64,000 nucleotides of DNA. Origin: Xenorhabdus mauleonii. GTDB lineage: Bacteria > Pseudomonadota > Gammaproteobacteria > Enterobacterales > Enterobacteriaceae. The stretch lies in assembly GCF_900113945.1 (NCBI RefSeq), contig NZ_FORG01000003.1, forward strand, positions 310,001 to 374,000, given 5' to 3'. The notes under the pieces were generated by a model that worked only from the letters and a program-made list of their open reading frames with translations, did no database searches and was not told where the DNA came from. Made by a program: the position numbers and the translations under genes. This document shows positions 46,834-56,391 of this stretch, piece by piece (positions within the stretch are counted from its first letter, which is position 1; the number at the start of each line of letters is the position of its first letter).

Positions 46834-47775
46834 ATGACAATGAAAACCATTCGCATCGCTACCCGCCAAAGTCCACTGGCGATGTGGCAAGCCCAGTATG
46901 TTCAAAAGCAACTTGAGCACTTTCACCCAGAACTGCATGTTGAATTAGTTCCAATGGTTACACGTGGCGATGTTATTCTCGACACTCCGTTAGCCAAGGT
47001 CGGAGGTAAGGGGCTTTTCGTCAAAGAGCTGGAACTGGCCCTCCTTGAAAAACGGGCAGATATTGCCGTTCACTCCATGAAAGATGTTCCTGTTGAATTT
47101 CCCGACGGTTTGGGGTTGGTCACAATCTGTGAACGGGAGGATCCACGGGATGCTTTTGTTTCAGTAGAATACGCCTCTCTTGATGAACTGCCCGCAGGCA
47201 GCGTTGTCGGTACATCCAGTTTGCGCCGCCAATGCCAAATCCGTCAGTTGCGCCCTGATTTGGTGATCCGTGATTTGCGCGGCAATGTCGGTACTCGCCT
47301 GAACAAACTCGATAACGGCGATTATGATGCCATTATTCTTGCCGCCGCGGGGCTGAAGAGATTGGGGTTGGAAGAGCGTATTCGGATGCCATTGCCGCCA
47401 GAATTATTATTGCCGGCAGTCGGCCAAGGTGCTGTCGGGATTGAATGCCGGCTGGATGACAAACAAACCCGTGAGCTTCTGGCACCGCTGAATCACGCCA
47501 GAACAGAGACTTGCGTTCTGGCGGAACGCGCCATGAACACGCGTCTTGAAGGCGGTTGCCAAGTGCCAATCGGCAGTTATGCAATCTGGCAAGAAGATAA
47601 AATATGGTTACGCGCACTGGTTGGCGCCCCTGATGGCAAAGTCATCGTGCGTGGAGAAAGAGTGGTATCACCAGAAAATGCCCGTCAATCCGGTATCGAA
47701 TTGGCTGAGGAGTTATTAGAAAAAGGCGCACGCCAGATCTTGGCCTGCGTATATCAGAGGAATCCACCTGAATGA
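46834..47775 (+). CDS. hemC: Porphobilinogen deaminase (hydroxymethylbilane synthase)
   Basis: 313 residues, as in E. coli. Joins four porphobilinogens into hydroxymethylbilane. [15 protein letters not shown] at the N-terminus, [25 protein letters not shown] and [11 protein letters not shown] are all active-site loops; the cofactor cysteine is in [11 protein letters not shown] near residue 242. First gene of hemCDXY, with its stop overlapping the hemD start. Confidence 0.97.
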   Translation: MTMKTIRIATRQSPLAMWQAQYVQKQLEHFHPELHVELVPMVTRGDVILDTPLAKVGGKGLFVKELELALLEKRADIAVHSMKDVPVEFPDGLGLVTICEREDPRDAFVSVEYASLDELPAGSVVGTSSLRRQCQIRQLRPDLVIRDLRGNVGTRLNKLDNGDYDAIILAAAGLKRLGLEERIRMPLPPELLLPAVGQGAVGIECRLDDKQTRELLAPLNHARTETCVLAERAMNTRLEGGCQVPIGSYAIWQEDKIWLRALVGAPDGKVIVRGERVVSPENARQSGIELAEELLEKGARQILACVYQRNPPE

Positions 47776-48512
47776 GCATTCTGATCACCCGCCCTGCCCC
47801 CGCAGGAGAGGATTTGGTCAAGCGATTGCAGGCGGTGGGAAAAACCGCCTTCAACGCGCCTCTCATCGAAATTCATCCGGGGGCAGACCTGCCATTGTTG
47901 TCACAAAAGATGCAATGTCTGTCTGCGGGGGATCTGGTTTTTCTGTTATCGAAAAACGCTGTTCTTTATGCCGATAAACAACTGGTTCAAGAAGGTCAAT
48001 CGTGGCCTGATGAGCTATCTTATTATGGTATCGGCAAATCAACTTCTCTGCTGTTTCAGCAACAGGCCGGGCTGGAAATTGCCTGGTCTGAGCAAGGCGA
48101 AACCAGTGAAGAGTTATTGCAACTTCCCGCTCTACAACAAATGAACAATAAACGGATCTTATTGCTTCGGGGCAATGGTGGCCGTGAAGTTATTGCTTCT
48201 ACATTAAGAATGCGTGGGGGTGAAGTGGATTACTGTGAATGTTATTCACGACAGCCAGTAAAATATCATGCGGTCGATTTTAGTCGTCACTGGCAACAGC
48301 ATGGTATTAAAACCATCGTTGTAACGAGTGGCGAAATGCTGCAACTGTTATATAACTTAGTAACTGACAGCGATGGAAAAGCGTGGTTATTGGGTTGCTG
48401 CCTGATTGTGGTCAGCGAACGCCTTGCCAATATTGCCCGGACATTGGGCTGGCAAGTGATAAAAGTAGCCAAAAGTGCAGACAATGACGCCTTAATGCAG
48501 GCACTGGAATAA
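47772..48512 (+). CDS. hemD: Uroporphyrinogen-III synthase
   Basis: 246 residues. Cyclises hydroxymethylbilane with inversion of ring D. The sequence is weakly conserved in this family, but [17 protein letters not shown] at the N-terminus, the [13 protein letters not shown] block and the C-terminal [15 protein letters not shown] are typical. It overlaps hemC by four bases (ATGA), giving a coupled unit. Confidence 0.94.
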   Translation: MSILITRPAPAGEDLVKRLQAVGKTAFNAPLIEIHPGADLPLLSQKMQCLSAGDLVFLLSKNAVLYADKQLVQEGQSWPDELSYYGIGKSTSLLFQQQAGLEIAWSEQGETSEELLQLPALQQMNNKRILLLRGNGGREVIASTLRMRGGEVDYCECYSRQPVKYHAVDFSRHWQQHGIKTIVVTSGEMLQLLYNLVTDSDGKAWLLGCCLIVVSERLANIARTLGWQVIKVAKSADNDALMQALE

Positions 48513-48532
48513 ACCAATATGGGATGTCCATT

Positions 48533-49738
48533 ATGACGGAACAAAAGCAATCCACCGATGCGGTTGAGATATCACACCCTCAGCAGCCTGAAACAACGCC
48601 TTCCCATCAACCTAAACGCTATGGATGGATGGGCAATGTGCTTTCAATCGCCATTTCACTGGCAGTAGGTGCTGGCGGTCTTTATATTTATTATCACAAT
48701 AAACAGCAGAATACGGCCCTGAATGCTGAGAAAACGACTCTCCAGCAACAAATTGCTTCTCTGACCCAACAACAGTCCGCCGATAAACAGGACTTTGATG
48801 AACAGCTCAAAAAGCTACAGGCATCGTTAGAAAAAGCTGAATCACAAAAACAACAGCTGGATGAAAACCTGACTGTGCTGCGGGATCGGGTTGCGGCACT
48901 TTCGAGCACAGATATCGAAAATTGGCGTCTGGCACAGGCAAGCTCTTTGGCTACAATGGCAGGCCGTAAAATATGGAGTGATCAAGATATCCCCACGGCA
49001 ATCGCCTTGCTGAAAGATGCCGACCATAACCTGGCTGAAATGAATGATCCCAGCCTGCTTTACGCCCGCAATGCAATCAATACAGATATTATTGCTCTGA
49101 CTAAAATCAAGCAGATTGATTTAGATGGCATTATTCTGATGTTGAATAATCTATCCAACCAAGTCGATGACTTGCATTTGGCAGATAAAATGGAAAAAGC
49201 GGCGCCAACGGCTGAGAACGAACGTGAAATTACGTCTTCTCTCTCTGACTGGCAAGAAAACCTAAGCAATAGCTGGTCCAGCTTTATGGATAATTTTATT
49301 ACCATCACGCCCCGGGATAACAGCAAAGAGCCGTTGCTGGCACCTAATCAGAATATCTATTTGCGTGAGAATATCCGCTCCAAACTGCTCATCGCCGCAC
49401 AGGCTGTTCCGCGTCACCAAACGAAGATTTACAAGGACGCTCTGGAACAGGTCGACAAATGGGTCAATGCCTATTTTGATACCTCAACTCCGGAAGCCGC
49501 AGCCTTCTTAGAAAATGTGAATTCACTGGCAAAGCGCCCGCTTTCTATTGATGTTCCGGAACAACTGAGTAGCCAGCCAATACTGGCAGATCTGGTGCGT
49601 AAGCGTATCTATAATTTACCGCCGTCCCAAACCGGCGCCCAATCCAAAACGAATCCCAAAGACCAGCCAGAAATACCATCTCAGCCAACCCCCGCATCTG
49701 CATCTGATCAAGCAGAAACACTGATTGAGGAGAGCTGA
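48533..49738 (+). CDS. hemX: HemX, inner-membrane protein of the hemCDXY operon
   Basis: 401 residues from ATG 48533 (MTEQ, as in E. coli); an ATG nine bases upstream is less well placed. A short cytoplasmic N-terminus, one membrane helix near 42-62 (NVLSIAISLAVGAGGLYIYY), a Gln/Lys/Glu-rich coiled coil of about 70 residues, then the conserved AGRKIWSDQDIPTAIALLKDAD and LLAPNQNIYLRENIRSKLLIAAQAVPRHQ blocks. Once thought to be a methyltransferase; its role is still unclear. It starts 20 bases after hemD and ends two bases before hemY. Confidence 0.92.
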   Translation: MTEQKQSTDAVEISHPQQPETTPSHQPKRYGWMGNVLSIAISLAVGAGGLYIYYHNKQQNTALNAEKTTLQQQIASLTQQQSADKQDFDEQLKKLQASLEKAESQKQQLDENLTVLRDRVAALSSTDIENWRLAQASSLATMAGRKIWSDQDIPTAIALLKDADHNLAEMNDPSLLYARNAINTDIIALTKIKQIDLDGIILMLNNLSNQVDDLHLADKMEKAAPTAENEREITSSLSDWQENLSNSWSSFMDNFITITPRDNSKEPLLAPNQNIYLRENIRSKLLIAAQAVPRHQTKIYKDALEQVDKWVNAYFDTSTPEAAAFLENVNSLAKRPLSIDVPEQLSSQPILADLVRKRIYNLPPSQTGAQSKTNPKDQPEIPSQPTPASASDQAETLIEES

Positions 49739-49740
49739 GC

Positions 49741-50946
49741 ATGCTGAAAATTCTATTATTGTTCATTGTCCTTATCGCCGGCATTGTGCTTGGCCCGGTG
49801 CTGTCTGGACACCAAGGGTATGTTTTGATCCAGACGGACAGTAAAAATATCACCACAAGCATAACTGGCTTGGTGATTATGTTCCTCCTGTTGCAATTCC
49901 TGCTCATTTTTATCGGTTGGTGTTACCGTCGGTTAAAAAGCACCAGCACATCGACTCATAGCTGGCTTTTTGGCGGGTATAAGCGCAACCGTGCACGCTC
50001 GCAAACCAAGCAGGCACTGCTGAAACTGGCAGAAGGTGATTTCAAGCAAGTTGAGCGCCTGATAACCCGCAATATTGACCATGCGGAATCCCCTGTCGTC
50101 AACTATTTGCTGGCAGCAGAAGCCGCCCAGCAACGTGGTGATTACCGCCGCACTAACCAATACATTGAACATGCCGCTGAAGTTGCCGATAAGGATCAAC
50201 TGCCAGTGGATATCACCCGTGTACGTCTCCAGTTGGCGCAGGGTGAAATCAATGCCGCACGCGCTGGCGTGGATAATTTGCTGAATAACGCCCCTCGCCA
50301 TCCAGAAGTCTTGCGGTTGGCTGAACAGGCTTACTCACAATCTGGCGCTTATTCATCCCTGATTGATATCCTGCCGTCAATGATGAAAGCCAAGCTGTAC
50401 AGCGAGGAAAAAATTCATAAATTGCAGCAACAAGCCTACATCGGGTTAATGAATCAAATCATGGCAGAAAAAGGCTGCGCGGGGCTGAAAACCTGGTGGA
50501 AAGATCAAAACCGAAAAATTCGCCATGCTATCGCACTGCAAGTTTCCATGGCCGAGCATTTGATTGAGTGCAACGATCAAGAACCCGCCCAGCAGATCAT
50601 TCTGGACGGATTAAAACAGCAATATGACGAACGTCTTCTGCTATTAATTCCACGCCTTAAAACAAACAATGCCGACGCTGTGCAAAAAGCGCTGACTCAT
50701 TTGTTAAATCAACATGGCGCAACACCTTTGCTCAACAGCACAATGGGGCAAGTTGCTTTGCATCGTGGTGAGTGGGCAAATGCAGAAACCGCTTTTAAGG
50801 CTGCGCTGGCGCAACGGCCCGATGCCCATGATTATGCATGGCTTGCCGATGCCCTCGATAAATTGCAGAAACGTGACGAAGCATCCCAAACACGCAACAC
50901 AGGCTTTATGCTGACTTTAAAGCGTGATAGTGACATCAAAGCGTAA
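49741..50946 (+). CDS. hemY: HemY, TPR inner-membrane protein
   Basis: 401 residues. Two N-terminal membrane helices (LLLFIVLIAGIVLGPVL and GLVIMFLLLQFLLIFIGWCY) and a C-terminal TPR-like helical domain ending in a clear repeat (GEWANAETAFKAALAQRPDAHDYAWLADAL). It is not the Bacillus protoporphyrinogen oxidase of the same name. Its role in haem metabolism is not settled. Last gene of the hemCDXY operon. Confidence 0.93.
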   Translation: MLKILLLFIVLIAGIVLGPVLSGHQGYVLIQTDSKNITTSITGLVIMFLLLQFLLIFIGWCYRRLKSTSTSTHSWLFGGYKRNRARSQTKQALLKLAEGDFKQVERLITRNIDHAESPVVNYLLAAEAAQQRGDYRRTNQYIEHAAEVADKDQLPVDITRVRLQLAQGEINAARAGVDNLLNNAPRHPEVLRLAEQAYSQSGAYSSLIDILPSMMKAKLYSEEKIHKLQQQAYIGLMNQIMAEKGCAGLKTWWKDQNRKIRHAIALQVSMAEHLIECNDQEPAQQIILDGLKQQYDERLLLLIPRLKTNNADAVQKALTHLLNQHGATPLLNSTMGQVALHRGEWANAETAFKAALAQRPDAHDYAWLADALDKLQKRDEASQTRNTGFMLTLKRDSDIKA

Positions 50947-50980
50947 CTATCTGCCCTGCTGTTGTTTTGGTTGGTGGGAT

Positions 50981-51087
50981 TAAGTGCATATGCCGGATAA
51001 ATGCCAAATTACTGCACTTATATATCCAGACAATGCATCTCCGGTTACATGGATAGCAGTTTGATCAACAGATTGCCATGTTACCGG
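50981..51087. repeat. Two large inverted repeats downstream of hemY
   Basis: The first, TAAGTGCA-N24-TGCACTTA (50981-51020), starts 35 bases after hemY. The second pairs CCGGTTACATGG (51041-51052) with CCATGTTACCGG (51076-51087), 11 of 12 matched, around a 23-base loop. Neither has a T-tract. They may stabilise the hem mRNA end or be remnants of a small repeat element. Confidence 0.5.
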
Positions 51088-51123
51088 GGAATGTCAGGCA
51101 ACCTGAAATGAGTGGCAGCAGGC

Positions 51124-51157
51124 AAAAAAAAAAACACCTATCGAAAAAGACAGGTGT
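51124..51157 (-). terminator. Strong minus-strand terminator
   Basis: On the minus strand the stem ACACCT-gtc...ta-GGTGT is followed by ten T. No intact minus-strand gene ends here; it lies 82 bases past the stop of the decayed frame at 51239 and suggests that a former transcription unit ended here. Confidence 0.7.
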
Positions 51158-51238
51158 ATAAATACAATCAGGTTTACAGACGGATAGTGCCTCACTCAAC
51201 GTTGTGTCCGGTTTGTGATGAAAAACAGTGATGCTTAC

Positions 51239-51449
51239 TCATCTATAACGTGGACCATAGGCACTGACAATCAGCTCTACATCATCCCGAGGTTTATGAA
51301 GCCAAATGCTGTCATAAGGAGTGGGATGAGCATCTACAATTCCTATTATGCATTTAGCGTGCCAACTTTTTCCATGTTGAATAAATTCCCTTTATCTCAG
51401 AAGTCGCTGACTTTCTATAATCAGCCTTTCAGTTTTCACAAGAAAACAT
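51239..51449 (-). pseudogene. Probable decayed small gene
   Basis: On the minus strand ATG 51449, with GGAG upstream, begins MFSCEN, meets a TGA, then continues KADYRKSATSEIKGIYSTW. After a frameshift a 51-codon open frame (51391-51239) reads CIIGIVDAHPTPYDSIWLHK and PRDDVELIVSAYGPRYR before its stop. The text is protein-like but I do not recognise the family. It has an operator-like inverted-repeat pair upstream and a strong terminator downstream, so it looks like a once-working unit of about 65-70 residues broken by a stop and a frameshift. Confidence 0.35.
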
Positions 51450-51458
51450 CAAAAACAC

Positions 51459-51540
51459 CGTCTCCCATTTGAGACGCTATTCAAGTTGCTTTAATTTAAT
51501 CGTTTAAAATCAATTTATTGTGCGTCTCCTATTTGAGACA
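51459..51540. repeat. Pair of identical-type inverted repeats, GTCTC-N6-GAGAC
   Basis: CGTCTCCCATTTGAGACG at 51459-51476 and CGTCTCCTATTTGAGACA at 51523-51540 differ at only two bases and are spaced 64 bases apart. They lie just upstream of the decayed minus-strand frame; the nearer copy overlaps its ribosome site. This is the arrangement of an autoregulatory operator, such as that of a toxin-antitoxin or small regulator gene. Confidence 0.55.
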
Positions 51541-51760
51541 TCAAAGATATGGTTTGTCGTTAAAACGCAACATCTATGAAAAAATAGCTTTTAAAACATT
51601 TAGTTAACACTTAAGCAAAAGTCGCGGAGAGAGTTTTTATCTCAAGCCGGTTATAGAGAAATCAAACAGAAATAAAATAGAAAAATGCTTTGCAGAAGGT
51701 GGAAAAGAAAGAAAAAAGAAGAAGAAAGAGAGAAACCAGAAAAAAGAAAAAGCGAAAAGA

Positions 51761-51786
51761 AAAAGCCCCGCGATATGCGGGGCTTT
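51761..51786 (-). terminator. Terminator of the tRNA-Arg-His-Leu-Pro transcript
   Basis: Perfect stem AAAGCCCCGC-gatat-GCGGGGCTTT, 10 bases past the end of tRNA-Pro on the minus strand, followed by TCTTTTC. An unusually long purine-only tract lies just beyond it (about 51695-51760). Confidence 0.85.
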
Positions 51787-51795
51787 CTCAGAATC

Positions 51796-51872
51796 TGGTC
51801 GGCGAGAGAGGATTCGAACCTCCGACCCACTGGTCCCAAACCAGTTGCGCTACCAAGCTGCGCTACTCGCCG
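51796..51872 (-). tRNA. proM: tRNA-Pro (UGG)
   Basis: 77 bases with CCA encoded. Minus strand CGGCGAGTAGCGCAGC start, anticodon loop TTTGGGA (anticodon TGG), GTTCGAATC T arm. The sequence and place match E. coli proM, last of argX-hisR-leuT-proM. Confidence 0.97.
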
Positions 51873-51900
51873 AAATATGACTGTTTAACATCTTTTTTTA

Positions 51901-51987
51901 TGGTGCGAAGGGGGGGACTTGAACCCCCACGTCCGTAAGAACACTAACACCTGAAGCTAGCGCGTCTACCAATTCCGCCACCCTCGC
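51901..51987 (-). tRNA. leuT: tRNA-Leu (CAG)
   Basis: 87 bases, class II with a long variable arm and CCA encoded. Minus strand GCGAGGGTGGCGGAATTGG start, anticodon loop CTTCAGG (CAG), GTTCAAGTC T arm. It matches leuT in place and sequence. Confidence 0.97.
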
Positions 51988-52002
51988 GTTTCATAAAAAA
52001 GA

Positions 52003-52079
52003 TGGGGTGGCTAACGAGACTCGAACTCGCGACGACTGGAATCACAATCCAGGGCTCTACCAACTGAGCTATAGCCACC
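52003..52079 (-). tRNA. hisR: tRNA-His (GUG)
   Basis: 77 bases including the extra G at position -1 that is typical of tRNA-His and CCA encoded. Minus strand GGTGGCTATAGCTC start, anticodon loop TTGTGAT (GTG), GTTCGAGTC T arm. It matches hisR. Confidence 0.97.
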
Positions 52080-52180
52080 ATAACAGCTTTTTACGTACTA
52101 CTTTTCTTACTGCTTACAATAAGAGTTACAACAACATCCAACCACGATAACCCATTGTCACTGCTCTTGCACGCTTTAAA

Positions 52181-52257
<77 letters not shown>

Positions 52258-52278
52258 TTAACGCCGTTGCGGTGGAGG

Positions 52279-52307
52279 ATAGTACGGATTTAATGTCGTA
52301 CTGTCCA
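52279..52307 (-). promoter_or_regulatory. Promoter of the argX-hisR-leuT-proM transcript
   Basis: On the minus strand: -35 TGGACA, 17-base spacer, -10 TACTAT, then the C/G-rich discriminator CCTCCACCGC. The tRNA starts about 20 bases further on. The layout fits a strong, stringently controlled sigma-70 promoter. Confidence 0.75.
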
Positions 52308-52432
52308 GTGCTTTTTTAAAGAAATGATTCGTTTGATTACGCTTTGCTCATTTAGTTGATAAAGACAACACATTTCCACCGCAATGCCACCTTAAATAGT
52401 TGATGGCTTATTCATTAATCGAAAAACTATTT

Positions 52433-53803
52433 TTATTTTCTCGGCTTATTAATGGTTTTGCCCAGAAAATAAACGAGTGACACGATCAGCAAAAATATTC
52501 CCCCGACTATCAGTGAGAAACGGGTATCCGGGTTAATCGCCATCCCTATCAGCACGCAGCACAGGAAAATCAATGTCAGGTAATTGACATAGGGAAACAG
52601 GATTGATTTAAACTTGTGCTGTTTCAACGCTTCGGCATGCTGCTTGCGAAAGCGCAGCTGGCTCACCAGAATCACAAACCACGGCACCATACCGGGCAAT
52701 ACGCTGGCACTATAAACATAAACGAAAACCGATTGTGGATTTGGCAGCAAGTAATTCAGGCTTGAGCCAGCTATCAAACACCCAATAGTGATCGCAATGC
52801 ATCGCGCAGGAACACCGTTTTTCGTTAACTTCAACAATGAAGCCGGCAATTGACGATTTTGCGCCAAGGCATACAACATCCTGCCGCCGCTATACATTCC
52901 GCTGTTACAGCCTGAAAGTGCAGCCGTCAATACAACAAAGTTAATCACCGCAGCCGCTGATGCAATGCCGACTTTGGCGAAAGTCATGACAAACGGGCTG
53001 CCATGCGATCCAACTTCGGTCCAGGGAAACAGTGTTACAACAATAAAAATGGCACCCACATAGAAAATCAGAATGCGCCATAGAATATTGTTGATCGCCT
53101 TTTTGATGGTCACCTGTGGGTTTTTCGCCTCACCCGCGGTGATACCAACCAGTTCAACCCCCTGATAGGACGCCACAACAATACAAAGGGCGAATAAAAA
53201 GCCTTTCCAACCGCCCGAGAAGAAACCACCGTGTGCGGTCAGGTTATCCAACCCAATAGGCTGCCAGCCATTGCCTAATCCGAAGAAAATTAAGCCCACG
53301 CCAATCAAGATCATTACGATGATCGTGGTGACTTTGATCATGGCAAACCAGAACTCCAATTCACCATACAATCGAACGGCGGCCATGTTAGCCAAAGCCA
53401 CCAGCCCAACCGCCACCAGCGCAGAAACCCATTGAGGCAACTCCGGGAACCAGAATTCAGCATATACCCCGATCGCTGTAATTTCCGAAATTCCGACCGA
53501 AACCCACATGAACCAGTAGCCCCAAGCCGTCAAGCATCCCCAATACGGACTGAGGTATTTATGCCCAAACGCAGCAAACGAACCTGTCACCGGCTCAAGG
53601 AACAGCATTTCTCCCATGGAACGCATGATAAAAAAGACAAAAAGGCCGGCTATGATATAGGCCAGCAGAACAGAAGGACCCGCCCATTTCAAAGTACTGG
53701 CTGACCCCATAAACAGCCCTACCCCGATTGTGCCACCCAGCGCAATCAGCTCAATATGGCGAGCCTCAAGCCCTCTTTGCAGGCCCTGTTGTGAATCACT
53801 CAT
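52433..53803 (-). CDS. thrP: ThrP (YifK), threonine/serine permease
   Basis: 456 residues with about 12 membrane helices, APC superfamily amino acid transporter. [22 protein letters not shown] is the consensus first-helix motif that binds the amino acid backbone; [17 protein letters not shown] and [14 protein letters not shown] are family marks. Similarity to E. coli YifK runs the whole length, and the place between the argX tRNA cluster and wecG is the same. It carries a proton-coupled uptake role in the inner membrane. Confidence 0.94.
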   Translation of the reverse strand: MSDSQQGLQRGLEARHIELIALGGTIGVGLFMGSASTLKWAGPSVLLAYIIAGLFVFFIMRSMGEMLFLEPVTGSFAAFGHKYLSPYWGCLTAWGYWFMWVSVGISEITAIGVYAEFWFPELPQWVSALVAVGLVALANMAAVRLYGELEFWFAMIKVTTIIVMILIGVGLIFFGLGNGWQPIGLDNLTAHGGFFSGGWKGFLFALCIVVASYQGVELVGITAGEAKNPQVTIKKAINNILWRILIFYVGAIFIVVTLFPWTEVGSHGSPFVMTFAKVGIASAAAVINFVVLTAALSGCNSGMYSGGRMLYALAQNRQLPASLLKLTKNGVPARCIAITIGCLIAGSSLNYLLPNPQSVFVYVYSASVLPGMVPWFVILVSQLRFRKQHAEALKQHKFKSILFPYVNYLTLIFLCCVLIGMAINPDTRFSLIVGGIFLLIVSLVYFLGKTINKPRK

Positions 53804-54227
53804 AAAACTCCCTATCTACTTGTATAGCCGTTGTCTTTCAAGTTGCCTCTTTGCTGGCTGCGCTCGCTCCCACCAGTTACCGTTTTTATCAACATACGGT
53901 TATCCGTGCTCCCGGGGATGGATGAAAAGCTCCTGTCTTTCATCGGAGGCCAGCCTTTGGCCGGGCAAATTCGTTCCCCTGCCGCCTCGACACAACTCGA
54001 AATCCATAGGTTATATGATGTCTATATTTGCAATTAGAAAAATACAGGAATTGATAATTAACCGTTGTAAAAAGTTTGGGATCAAAACACGTTTTGCCAA
54101 TCAGTGAAATAAAAAATTGTAAAATTGCACCAATACTCGTTTTATTGGGCTGTGAAGGCAGGAAAATGAAGGGGTGCCTGCTGCATACGATCGATGCAAC
54201 AGGCTTAAAACAGAAATAATGCCCGAA
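53804..54227. other. Spacer between wecG and thrP
   Basis: About 420 bases. It holds the repeat element at 53836-54004 and, near the wecG end, an inverted repeat GCCTG-cTGCAT...ATGCA-aCAGGC (54176-54204) that may be the ECA operon terminator, although no T-tract follows on the minus strand. No gene seen. Confidence 0.5.
53836..54004. repeat. Intergenic MITE-like repeat element with terminal inverted repeats
   Basis: About 170 bases upstream of thrP. The left end reads TTTCAAGTTG and the right end CAACTCGAAA, 9 of 10 complementary. Inside are the blocks GGCTGCGCTCGCTC, CTCCCGGGGATG and CTGCCGCCTCGA, which from memory are hallmarks of a dispersed intergenic repeat common in Photorhabdus, Xenorhabdus, Serratia and Yersinia. 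It has no coding capacity. A possible half-end (TTCAAGTTGC) occurs at about 51480. Confidence 0.6.
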
Positions 54228-54965
54228 TTAAAGCTTACCGCCGTAATAATAACTCAGGAATCTCAGCAATTTCAGTTGCCTACGAATGCGGCTTGGTTGA
54301 GAGAGCAAACGGTATAGCCATTCCAACCCTAAATTTTGCCAAATTTTCGGTGCGCGTTTGACGTGCCCGGTGAAAACATCATAAGTCCCACCGACACCCA
54401 TATACAATGCGTCAGGATGAACCTTGCGGCAATCACGCATAAAGATTTCCTGTTTAGGCGATCCCATTGCCACAGTAACGATGGCGGCGCCACAAGCATG
54501 TATCCGCTCAAATACAGTCTCTCGCTCTTCAGGCGTAAAATAACCATCCTGACTGCCGACGATGTTAACATTCCACTGCGCCCGCAATTTGCTTTCTGTC
54601 TGTGCCAACACTTCCGGCTTTCCGCCAACCAGAAAAACAGGCGTACCTTCACGGCCGGCTTTTTCCATCAAGGCTTCCCATAAGTCTGCTCCCGCAATGC
54701 GTGACACGTCTGCCTCTGGGTATTTACGACGAATGGCTCGCACGATACTGATGCCATCTGCGTATAAATATTCAGCCTCATTCAGCAACATATTCAATGC
54801 GTTGTCTTGCTCTGCCGTGAGGACTTTTTCCGCATTAATCGCGACCAGCGTACCTGTTTTTACCTGCCCATCTTGAAAAAGATGGGCAAGAAAATGCGAC
54901 ATATCTTTAAAGCCCCAAATACTGAGGCCACGAATGCGATATTTGGCAATGTTATTCAACGCCAT
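54228..54965 (-). CDS. wecG: WecG, UDP-ManNAcA transferase of ECA lipid II synthesis
   Basis: 245 residues, WecG/TagA/CpsF family. Adds N-acetylmannosaminuronic acid to lipid I on the cytoplasmic face. Conserved parts: [68 protein letters not shown] and [18 protein letters not shown] at the C-terminus. It overlaps the wzyE 3' end by 14 bases. Last gene of the ECA operon. Confidence 0.96.
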   Translation of the reverse strand: MALNNIAKYRIRGLSIWGFKDMSHFLAHLFQDGQVKTGTLVAINAEKVLTAEQDNALNMLLNEAEYLYADGISIVRAIRRKYPEADVSRIAGADLWEALMEKAGREGTPVFLVGGKPEVLAQTESKLRAQWNVNIVGSQDGYFTPEERETVFERIHACGAAIVTVAMGSPKQEIFMRDCRKVHPDALYMGVGGTYDVFTGHVKRAPKIWQNLGLEWLYRLLSQPSRIRRQLKLLRFLSYYYGGKL

Positions 54966-56391
54966 TTTTATTCCTTACATCCAACACAGCGGATGTTTTT
55001 TGCGAAACGGCCGAATTGCGGGCGCCCAACCTGCGGATCAATCCTGCACTTTCAAACAGCCAATACAGCAGTTTCGCCGCAACCAGGCACAGACCAAAGA
55101 CAATGCAAAAGAACACAACCCGTGAAACAAAAGAATCCACGCCCTCACGGGCGAGAACGATCATGTTAAAAATTGCACCAAAACAGAAAGCCTGCAAAAT
55201 AGCAGCCTTATAACGATTTGTTTCCTGCTTTCCGGATTCATAGACCCAATCAAACCATTTGATGATAAGACCAACAACTACCGCCCCCAGAGGAATAAAG
55301 AATACGCCTCCCATAACCACGAGCGAACCAATCAATGTTGGTGAAATCGCAAGGCCAGAGTGATTATTCAATACGTCCCAAGTGAAGTAATTAGCGGTAT
55401 TCAAGACGAGGGCAGGTCTGTCCGGCCATAGCCAACTGGGAATAAAGACATAGAAATCACGGATGATAGGTGCCAGCCCCTGAAAATCTATTTTGCTGTA
55501 GTTATTCAATAACAATGCCAAGTTTTCCCACGGAGAGAAAGTATCCCGCGTGAGGTACAGAAAAGTGTAAAATGCTTCCGCTCCGCTGACATCCAAACTA
55601 TAGCGTTTCAATGCCAGCCAGAACATGCCGACTATTCCCATACCGCCTGCGGCAAACAGCATCCACAGGGTTATCCATCCCCGGACAATGCCAATGAACA
55701 GGAACAGGGCAAACGCGATAATGATATTTGCCCGCGTGCCTCCGACTATCACGTAAGTCAGAATGCCAAATCCGACGGTTCCAAGTAAAAAGCACAGCCA
55801 GCGAATCTTGGTTGGTTTCAGGAAAAATATCACCAACATGGCTGGAATGAAAAAGTAGAAAAAGCGTTTGAGCGCCACCCCGGAAACCTGACTGGAGAAT
55901 ATCTGGCTGTAAGACTGTAATTTAAACAGCAAGAAACCATTCTGCATAAAGAACAAGCCCACGGTAACGATGGCAATGCTGGCCAGCAGGAACCAAGTCA
56001 GATTTGTTTCTACGCGATTCATCGTGAACAACGGCTTGCGTGGTGATGCAACCAATGAGGGCTCAGAATCGTTGTGGCAGGCGGCCGTTTTACTGCTGAG
56101 CCGGGTTTTATAAGCTACATAGTAGATAGCGTAAAAACAACTTGATGCCAACATCGCATGCAACAACGCATCGGCTGGCACGACCCGTACATCAAATTGG
56201 AACGCCAGTAAGCTCGTCAATGGGAAGCCAAAATAAAATGTCAGCAAATACAGCAAGGAAAAGAAGACATTGAAATTAAAGCGGACGCGCCGGAATTCCT
56301 GATATGTCAACGTCAGGATAAAGACCAGTGAGATCATGTAAACAACGAATAGCCCGCCAAATTGCGTCAATGTCAATTGCGTTAAGGTCAT
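54952..56391 (-). CDS. wzyE: WzyE, ECA polysaccharide chain polymerase
   Basis: 479 residues from ATG 56391 ([18 protein letters not shown]) with AGAGGA upstream; the frame to 56430 adds 13 residues that overlap wecF coding sequence. About 11-12 membrane segments. Blocks nearly identical to E. coli WzyE include [52 protein letters not shown] and [18 protein letters not shown]. It polymerises trisaccharide repeat units on the periplasmic side. Its start overlaps the wecF stop (ATGA). Confidence 0.96.
   Translation of the reverse strand: MTLTQLTLTQFGGLFVVYMISLVFILTLTYQEFRRVRFNFNVFFSLLYLLTFYFGFPLTSLLAFQFDVRVVPADALLHAMLASSCFYAIYYVAYKTRLSSKTAACHNDSEPSLVASPRKPLFTMNRVETNLTWFLLASIAIVTVGLFFMQNGFLLFKLQSYSQIFSSQVSGVALKRFFYFFIPAMLVIFFLKPTKIRWLCFLLGTVGFGILTYVIVGGTRANIIIAFALFLFIGIVRGWITLWMLFAAGGMGIVGMFWLALKRYSLDVSGAEAFYTFLYLTRDTFSPWENLALLLNNYSKIDFQGLAPIIRDFYVFIPSWLWPDRPALVLNTANYFTWDVLNNHSGLAISPTLIGSLVVMGGVFFIPLGAVVVGLIIKWFDWVYESGKQETNRYKAAILQAFCFGAIFNMIVLAREGVDSFVSRVVFFCIVFGLCLVAAKLLYWLFESAGLIRRLGARNSAVSQKTSAVLDVRNKNGVE

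Noticed and set aside
51215-51472. 85-codon plus-strand frame after hemY
   Set aside because: It covers the operator and the decayed minus-strand frame, which reads more like protein; the plus-strand frame has no family resemblance or good ribosome site.
51685-51888. Lys/Arg/Glu-rich plus-strand frame
   Set aside because: It is a product of the purine tract and the antisense of the terminator and tRNA-Pro.
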